DNA of 64,000 nt, from positions 644,739-708,738 of the forward strand of contig NZ_CP016463.1 of NCBI RefSeq assembly GCF_001713455.1. The letters are read 5' to 3'. This stretch comes from Bosea sp. RAC05. Lineage in GTDB: Bacteria > Pseudomonadota > Alphaproteobacteria > Rhizobiales > Beijerinckiaceae. Positions 59,474-64,000 of this stretch are shown here, piece after piece. The position numbers were made by a program, and so were the translations under genes. Each line of letters starts with the position of its first letter. Positions within the stretch are counted from its first letter, which is position 1. The notes under the pieces are model-generated. The model saw nothing but the letters and a program-made list of their open reading frames with translations. It was not told the DNA's origin and made no database searches.

Positions 59474-62140
59474 GTGAAAACAGAGCGCAGAACACTGATC
59501 GCCCACGGGCGGATGGCCATGCGTGCCATTCGCGTCGATCTCGCGAAGATGGGCGTCTTCGGTACCGCCGTCATGACCTTCGAGCAGGCAGCAGCTCGGT
59601 TGGCCGGCGGCTTCTCGCGCGGCATCGACAACGACACCCTGACAGGCGCGATCCATGAGGTTCTTCCGACGACCGATCTCGGTGAACTCGACGCGATCAA
59701 GCTGCTGCCGGGGATGACCAGCGCTGCCGCCGAGACGCTTCACAAGGTCTGGCGCTCCGGCCTCGACCTGCAGGCGCGCGCGGGCGAGCATCCGCGCATC
59801 GCCGCCATGGCCGCGCTGGAGCAGGCCGTGATCACCCGGCTGCCGGCCGGGATGCTGCGTCCCTGCGACTTGGTCGAGCGCGCCATCTCGCGCATTGCTC
59901 ACGCGCCAGCCGTGCTCGGCAGTGTCGAGATTATCGGCCAGACCGAGATGTCGCCATGCTGGCGGCCGCTGTTGCTGGCTTTGACAAAGCATGTCCGCGT
60001 CATCTGGCAGGCTGGGCCTCGTCACACCCCGGACTGGCTGGATGAAAGCGGCGTCGAGGTTTTCCGTTCCGGGCCGACGTCCCCGTCCATTTCGAGTGTC
60101 AGCACGGCCACTGCGCTCCACGAGGTCGTCGAGGCGATCCGATGGGCCCGAGAACTGGTCGCATCCGGGCGCGCCAAGCCGTCTGAGATCGCAATCGCGG
60201 CCGCGAGCCCGGCCGATTACGACGATCACATGCTGACGCTGCGCAGCGACGCCAACCTCGACATTCGCTTTGTTCACGGCACGAGCGCCATGGCGACGCG
60301 TGATGGTCAGGCTGCAGCCGCTCTCGCTGACATCCTGTCGCGTGGACTCGGCCAAGCCCGGCTGCGGCGTCTGGCGTCCCTGTGCCGGGATACAGGCATG
60401 TTTGCCGGCCTGCCTGAAGGCTGGATGCGCATCCTCCCAGAAGACGCGCCTCTGTCGTCTCAGGCAGCGTGGACACGCTTCCTCGCCCAGCTGAAGGCCG
60501 ACGACTGGCCGGACGGTGTCGACCACGCTTCCCAGCTCGGCGCGATCATCAGGATGCTCGGCGGCGGGCTGCCCAAGGCTGAGGAGATCGGTCGCGAGAT
60601 CCTGCCCAAGCCTGCCCTGCGGATCTGGCTCAAGGCGCTGGAGAACGGGCCGGCCGTCGCCATCCCGATCACGCTCAGCGGGATCCGGATCGACGACAGT
60701 GCGCAGGCGCCGGCATCGATTGCCTGGATGCCGGCATCGGCCCTTTCGGCAAGCCCGCGCCGCTTCGTGCGGCTGCTCGGCCTGACCTCGCGCGCTTGGC
60801 CGAGGCTGGCTTCCGAAGATCGCCTCCTGCCCGACCACATCATCCCCAGCACCCAGATCGACCCTCTGCCGATCGGGATCGCAGATCGACGTGATTTTGA
60901 GACCATCCTGGCGACAACGCGCTCGGAGGTCGTCCTGTCGCGGCCGCGGCGCGACGGCGAAGGCCGCATGCTCGGCAAGAGCCCGCTGCTGCACGGACTG
61001 CCCGGCGAGGACATCTATCTCCAGCGCAACCGCACGCCGGCGCATGCAATGAGCGAAGTCGATCGTCTCGCGGCCAGGGTCGACGAGTTCCGGACCACTC
61101 CGCTCGCCACCTCCGCCGAGGCCTGCTGGATCGACTGGCACACCCCTGAGATCACGCCCCATGACGGGCTGGTCCGTGCAGACCACCCTGCCCTCGATTT
61201 CGTCCTGGCGCGCAATCAGTCCGCCACCTCGCTGCGCAAGCTGCTGCGCGACCCGCTGGGCTTCGTCTGGCGCTATGGTCTCGGGCTTAAGTCGCCGCGC
61301 ATGGGTACCGAGCCGCTCACGCTCGACAACCGTGGCTATGGCGAGATCCTCCATGCCACGCTGGACGGCGCCGTGAAGCGCCTCGAGGCGGCCGGCGGGT
61401 TGGCAGGCGCCAGCCCGGAACAGGTTCATGTTGCGATCCGCGCGGCCGCTGGAGAGGTCGCCTCGCAGTTCGAAGCGACCCAGGCCGTGCCACCGCCGGC
61501 GATCTGGATACGCACGCTCGACGATGTGCGCGATCTGGCTGCCGTTGCCATCCGGCCCCAGGGCGAAGATCCGCTGCCGGGGCAGAAGAGTTATGCCGAG
61601 GTGCCGTTCGCGCGAGCCGATCATGAGGCGTCGGCGACGATGCCCTGGGACCCGACGAAGCCCGTCCGGATCCCGAGTGTCGGCTTCCTGATCTCCGGCT
61701 TCATCGACCGCCTCGATCTGGCCGGCGACCACAGCGTCGCCCGCGTCAGCGATTACAAGACCGGCAAGCCGCCCAAGGAAGGCGAGCCCTTCATCATCAA
61801 TGGCGGCAAGGAGCTCCAGCGCTGCCTCTATGCCTTCGCCGTGAAGGTGCTGCTGGGCGACGAGGTCGAGGTCGAAGCCGTGCTGCGCTACCCGCGCTCG
61901 GGCCGCATCGTTGCCCTGGAGAACGCCAACACAACGCTCGGCGAAGTGGCCAGCTATCTGGCAACCGCCAGGGACAACCTGAAGTCAGGGCAAGCACTGC
62001 CCGGGCCCGACACCGCCGATCAGTACAACGACCTACTCTTCGCCCTGCCGGCGAACGCGAAGAATGGATACCAGCCGCGGAAGCAAGCCGCTTCGACAGC
62101 GATGCTCGGGCCGGCGGCCGCAGTCTGGGAGGCCCTTTGA
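59474..62140 (+). CDS. AddB-like PD-(D/E)XK nuclease
   Basis: An 888-aa protein. GTG start at 59474 after GGGGGCTGAA; an internal ATG at 59513 (MAMRAIRVDL) is an alternative. The C-terminal 250 residues form a PD-(D/E)XK nuclease: GFIDRLDLAGDHSVARVSDY with DYKTGK, then LQRCLYAFAVKVLLGD. The N-terminal two thirds resemble the inactive-helicase scaffold of AddB/RexB-like proteins but have no Walker motifs. Paired directly with a UvrD-type helicase (ATGA overlap at 62140), as addB-addA are. Function by analogy: resection of double-strand ends. Confidence 0.83.
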   Translation: MKTERRTLIAHGRMAMRAIRVDLAKMGVFGTAVMTFEQAAARLAGGFSRGIDNDTLTGAIHEVLPTTDLGELDAIKLLPGMTSAAAETLHKVWRSGLDLQARAGEHPRIAAMAALEQAVITRLPAGMLRPCDLVERAISRIAHAPAVLGSVEIIGQTEMSPCWRPLLLALTKHVRVIWQAGPRHTPDWLDESGVEVFRSGPTSPSISSVSTATALHEVVEAIRWARELVASGRAKPSEIAIAAASPADYDDHMLTLRSDANLDIRFVHGTSAMATRDGQAAAALADILSRGLGQARLRRLASLCRDTGMFAGLPEGWMRILPEDAPLSSQAAWTRFLAQLKADDWPDGVDHASQLGAIIRMLGGGLPKAEEIGREILPKPALRIWLKALENGPAVAIPITLSGIRIDDSAQAPASIAWMPASALSASPRRFVRLLGLTSRAWPRLASEDRLLPDHIIPSTQIDPLPIGIADRRDFETILATTRSEVVLSRPRRDGEGRMLGKSPLLHGLPGEDIYLQRNRTPAHAMSEVDRLAARVDEFRTTPLATSAEACWIDWHTPEITPHDGLVRADHPALDFVLARNQSATSLRKLLRDPLGFVWRYGLGLKSPRMGTEPLTLDNRGYGEILHATLDGAVKRLEAAGGLAGASPEQVHVAIRAAAGEVASQFEATQAVPPPAIWIRTLDDVRDLAAVAIRPQGEDPLPGQKSYAEVPFARADHEASATMPWDPTKPVRIPSVGFLISGFIDRLDLAGDHSVARVSDYKTGKPPKEGEPFIINGGKELQRCLYAFAVKVLLGDEVEVEAVLRYPRSGRIVALENANTTLGEVASYLATARDNLKSGQALPGPDTADQYNDLLFALPANAKNGYQPRKQAASTAMLGPAAAVWEAL

Positions 62141-64000
62141 TGACCGTCGTGACAAGGAACCTCCCCGACCAGGCCAACCGCATCATTGCGATGACGGCCC
62201 ATGACCGCTCGCTGCTCGTCGAGGCAGGCGCCGGCTCGGGGAAGACCGCGATCATGGCTGGCCGCGTCGCCATGATGCTGGTCGCGGGTATCCGGCCGCG
62301 CCACATCGCAGCCGTCACATTCACCGAGCTCGCTGCGAGCGAGCTGCTCGCCCGTGTTCGTCAGTTCGTCGACGAGCTCCTGGCCGGTCGCATTCCCGTC
62401 GAGCTTGCCAGCGTCATCCATGGCGAACTCGACAGCCAGCAGAAGACCAATCTGGATCGCGCAGGCCAGGAGATCGATGAGATCACCTGCTCGACCATCC
62501 ACGGCTTCTGCCAGCGGCTGATCAAGCCCTACCCGGCCGAGGCCAACATCGACCCCGGCGCCTCGGTGGCCGACCGCAACGATGCCGACTTCGTCTTCAT
62601 GGATCTGCGCGATGCTTGGATCCGGGATCGGCTCGGCGCCAATGGCAGTCCGCTCCTCATCGAGATGGTCGCGGTCGATCCCAACGAGACGCTCAGCGCA
62701 ATCGAGCGGGTGTCCGACTGCATGCGCCGCTCGCGCGAGTTGATGCCGCCTCCGTCGCGTCCGATTGCCGGACCCGCGTCCACCTTCCGATCTGCGGTCG
62801 CAGCGCTGCGCGCGTTCCTCGATACGGCACCATGCATCGAGCCCGACCTCACGGGCATCGTCACCGCCTTCGAGACGCTGGCGGCCGCTGTCGCGCCGGC
62901 CGAGCAGGATGAGGGGCCTGCGGTTCTGGTTCGGCTCGTCAATGAAGCGCCAAGTGAAGATCTCTGCACAACGACCGGCGGATTCAGGGCTTATCGGCGC
63001 AAAGGCGCGTGGACGGCGGCGGCTGCGAAGGCTTCGCTCTCGAAGGCCGAGGGCGAGCGCCTCTTCAATGAGGTCGATGCGCTCTACAAGGCGGCCGGCG
63101 AAGCCTGGACTGACCTCGTCTCGAATGCGGCCGGTCGACTGCTGACTGCGCTCATGACCGAGCTGCAGCCGCTGATCGAGCAGTTCCGTACCTACAAGCG
63201 CGACGCCGCGTTGCTGGACTTCGACGACCTGATCGAGGCCGCGCGCAACCTGCTGCGCAACCACGAGGCTGTCCGTCAGGCGTTGGCCAACCGCTATGCC
63301 CACGTCCTGGTCGACGAGTTTCAGGACACCGACCCCCTCCAGTCGGAAATCTTCTGGAGGCTCTGCGGAGAGGATGTCGACGGCTCTGGTGACTGGTCGA
63401 CGCGAGCCCTTCGGCCCGGCGCCTTGTTCCTCGTCGGTGACCCAAAGCAGGCGATCTACCGCTTCCGCGGCGCCGATGTCCGGGCCTATGTCGCCGCGCG
63501 CGAGGCCATCGCGGCTCAAGACCCGGCCAACGTGCTCTCGATCGCGACGAACTTCCGCTCGTGCCGCTCGATCCTGGAGTTCGTGAACGGGCGGTTCGAG
63601 ACACCCCTCTCCACCGCCAACAATCAGCCAGGCTTCACCGCTCTCGACCACTGGCATGCCGATCGCGGTACGCATCCATGCGTCGCAGCTCTCGATTTCG
63701 AGGGGCCAGCCGAGAAGAACGCTGAAGCCAGCAAGGCAGCCGAGGCCGAAGCAGTGGCCGAGCTGTGCGCCAGACTGATCGGCAGCCACCAGGTACACGA
63801 CCACAAGACCGGCGAGACCAGGCTTTGTCGCCCCGGAGACATCGCTCTCCTGGCCCCGACCGGGAACGGCCTCTGGCGCTTCGAGGAGGCGCTGGAGCGC
63901 CGCGGCGTTCCTGTCGCGACGCAGGCCGGCAAAGGCTTCTTCTGGCGCCAGGAGATCCAGGACCTGATCGCACTGACACGGGTGCTCGCCGATCCGCGCG
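62140..64000 (+). CDS. UvrD/AddA-type helicase (partial, runs off window)
   Basis: The first 620 residues of a superfamily 1A helicase. Walker A VEAGAGSGKTAIM (about 28-40), motif Ia AAVTFTELAASEL, Walker B VLVDEFQDTDPLQ, motif III LVGDPKQAIYRFRGAD and motif IV start NFRS are clear. The insert between Ia and II is long (about 250 aa), as in AddA. ATG overlaps the nuclease stop. The end with motifs V, VI and any nuclease domain is beyond the window. Likely partner of the preceding gene in DNA break processing. Confidence 0.9.
   Translation, partial: MTVVTRNLPDQANRIIAMTAHDRSLLVEAGAGSGKTAIMAGRVAMMLVAGIRPRHIAAVTFTELAASELLARVRQFVDELLAGRIPVELASVIHGELDSQQKTNLDRAGQEIDEITCSTIHGFCQRLIKPYPAEANIDPGASVADRNDADFVFMDLRDAWIRDRLGANGSPLLIEMVAVDPNETLSAIERVSDCMRRSRELMPPPSRPIAGPASTFRSAVAALRAFLDTAPCIEPDLTGIVTAFETLAAAVAPAEQDEGPAVLVRLVNEAPSEDLCTTTGGFRAYRRKGAWTAAAAKASLSKAEGERLFNEVDALYKAAGEAWTDLVSNAAGRLLTALMTELQPLIEQFRTYKRDAALLDFDDLIEAARNLLRNHEAVRQALANRYAHVLVDEFQDTDPLQSEIFWRLCGEDVDGSGDWSTRALRPGALFLVGDPKQAIYRFRGADVRAYVAAREAIAAQDPANVLSIATNFRSCRSILEFVNGRFETPLSTANNQPGFTALDHWHADRGTHPCVAALDFEGPAEKNAEASKAAEAEAVAELCARLIGSHQVHDHKTGETRLCRPGDIALLAPTGNGLWRFEEALERRGVPVATQAGKGFFWRQEIQDLIALTRVLADPR

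Noticed and set aside
59141..61732. Very long minus-strand open frame (863 aa) opposite the DUF2339 and nuclease genes
   Set aside because: Arg/Asp/Gly-rich translation without domains; a typical antisense shadow of G+C-rich genes with clear families on the plus strand.
62020..63804. 594-aa minus-strand open frame opposite the UvrD-type helicase
   Set aside because: Helicase motifs on the plus strand are unambiguous, and the antisense frame has no recognisable domain.

Overview
The window is GC-rich DNA (roughly 60-65% G+C by eye) with alphaproteobacterial features: short intergenic gaps, ATGA/GTGA stop-start overlaps, GTG and TTG starts, and CTP synthase and cold-shock proteins of proteobacterial type. 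I infer a member of the Hyphomicrobiales (Rhizobiales) or a relative, and accessory DNA (megaplasmid, chromid or large integrated element) rather than core chromosome. Reasons: most genes are unrecognised small or medium proteins; there are normally chromosomal genes out of their usual context (ftsH, pyrG, a tRNA-His guanylyltransferase-like gene); there is a Dot/Icm (MPF-I type) coupling-protein pair; and there are several phage/plasmid-flavoured families (Sir2, ATP-grasp, HAD nucleotidase, DUF4031, HerA, DnaQ-like exonuclease). No rRNA, tRNA, CRISPR array, intact insertion sequence, replication initiator or partition locus was seen.

Layout. 1-8.9 kb: two small genes, an FtsH-type membrane protease, then a plus-strand run of a kinase-fold protein, an exported NUC1-type nuclease and three small genes (one with a ParB-like motif). 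Facing them are a small acidic protein and a Sir2 plus ATP-grasp pair. 9-15.2 kb: a tandem pair of diverged paralogues of unknown function (8979-11887), facing a three-gene coupled operon (BtpA-like TIM barrel, small membrane-anchored protein, 710-aa protein). 15.3-22.8 kb: single-domain response regulator, Thg1-like enzyme, a second tandem pair of single-TM paralogues, HAD nucleotidase and CTP synthase. 23-28 kb: an exported 1648-aa protein of about 17 putative-Ig (He_PIG) repeats, convergent with a lipoprotein gene. 29-37 kb: DUF4031 protein, a gene-poor stretch with strong hairpins, HerA-like ATPase, several small proteins and a RecF/OLD-type ATPase. 37.2-48.7 kb: a giant repeat gene of about 3825 codons, interrupted by a one-base frameshift at 43661-43664. 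48.8-56.4 kb: cold-shock protein, DnaQ-like exonuclease, and a minus-strand operon of DotL-like and DotM-like proteins, a domesticated ISL3-transposase-like protein, an ADP-ribosylglycohydrolase fused to a sulfite-oxidase-type molybdopterin domain, and an SH3-like exported protein. 56.7-64 kb: a DUF2339 polytopic membrane protein and an AddAB-like nuclease/helicase pair running off the end.

How genes may work together (inference): the two exported He_PIG giants may form surface or envelope structures; DotL/DotM-like proteins may recruit substrates to a type IV secretion or conjugation machine encoded elsewhere; HerA, the RecF-like ATPase, DnaQ-like and AddAB-like proteins form a DNA-end-processing toolbox; PyrG with the HAD nucleotidase could tune pyrimidine nucleotide pools. 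Intergenic DNA carries two recurring words, GGTGGAT (nine sites) and AAGGATTG (six sites at five loci), mostly just upstream of genes, which look like element-specific regulatory signals. The strongest candidates for something new are the glycohydrolase-molybdopterin fusion inside the DotL/DotM-like operon, the DotL homologue with both Walker motifs altered, the frameshifted He_PIG giant with three ordered repeat subfamilies, and the shared intergenic words.
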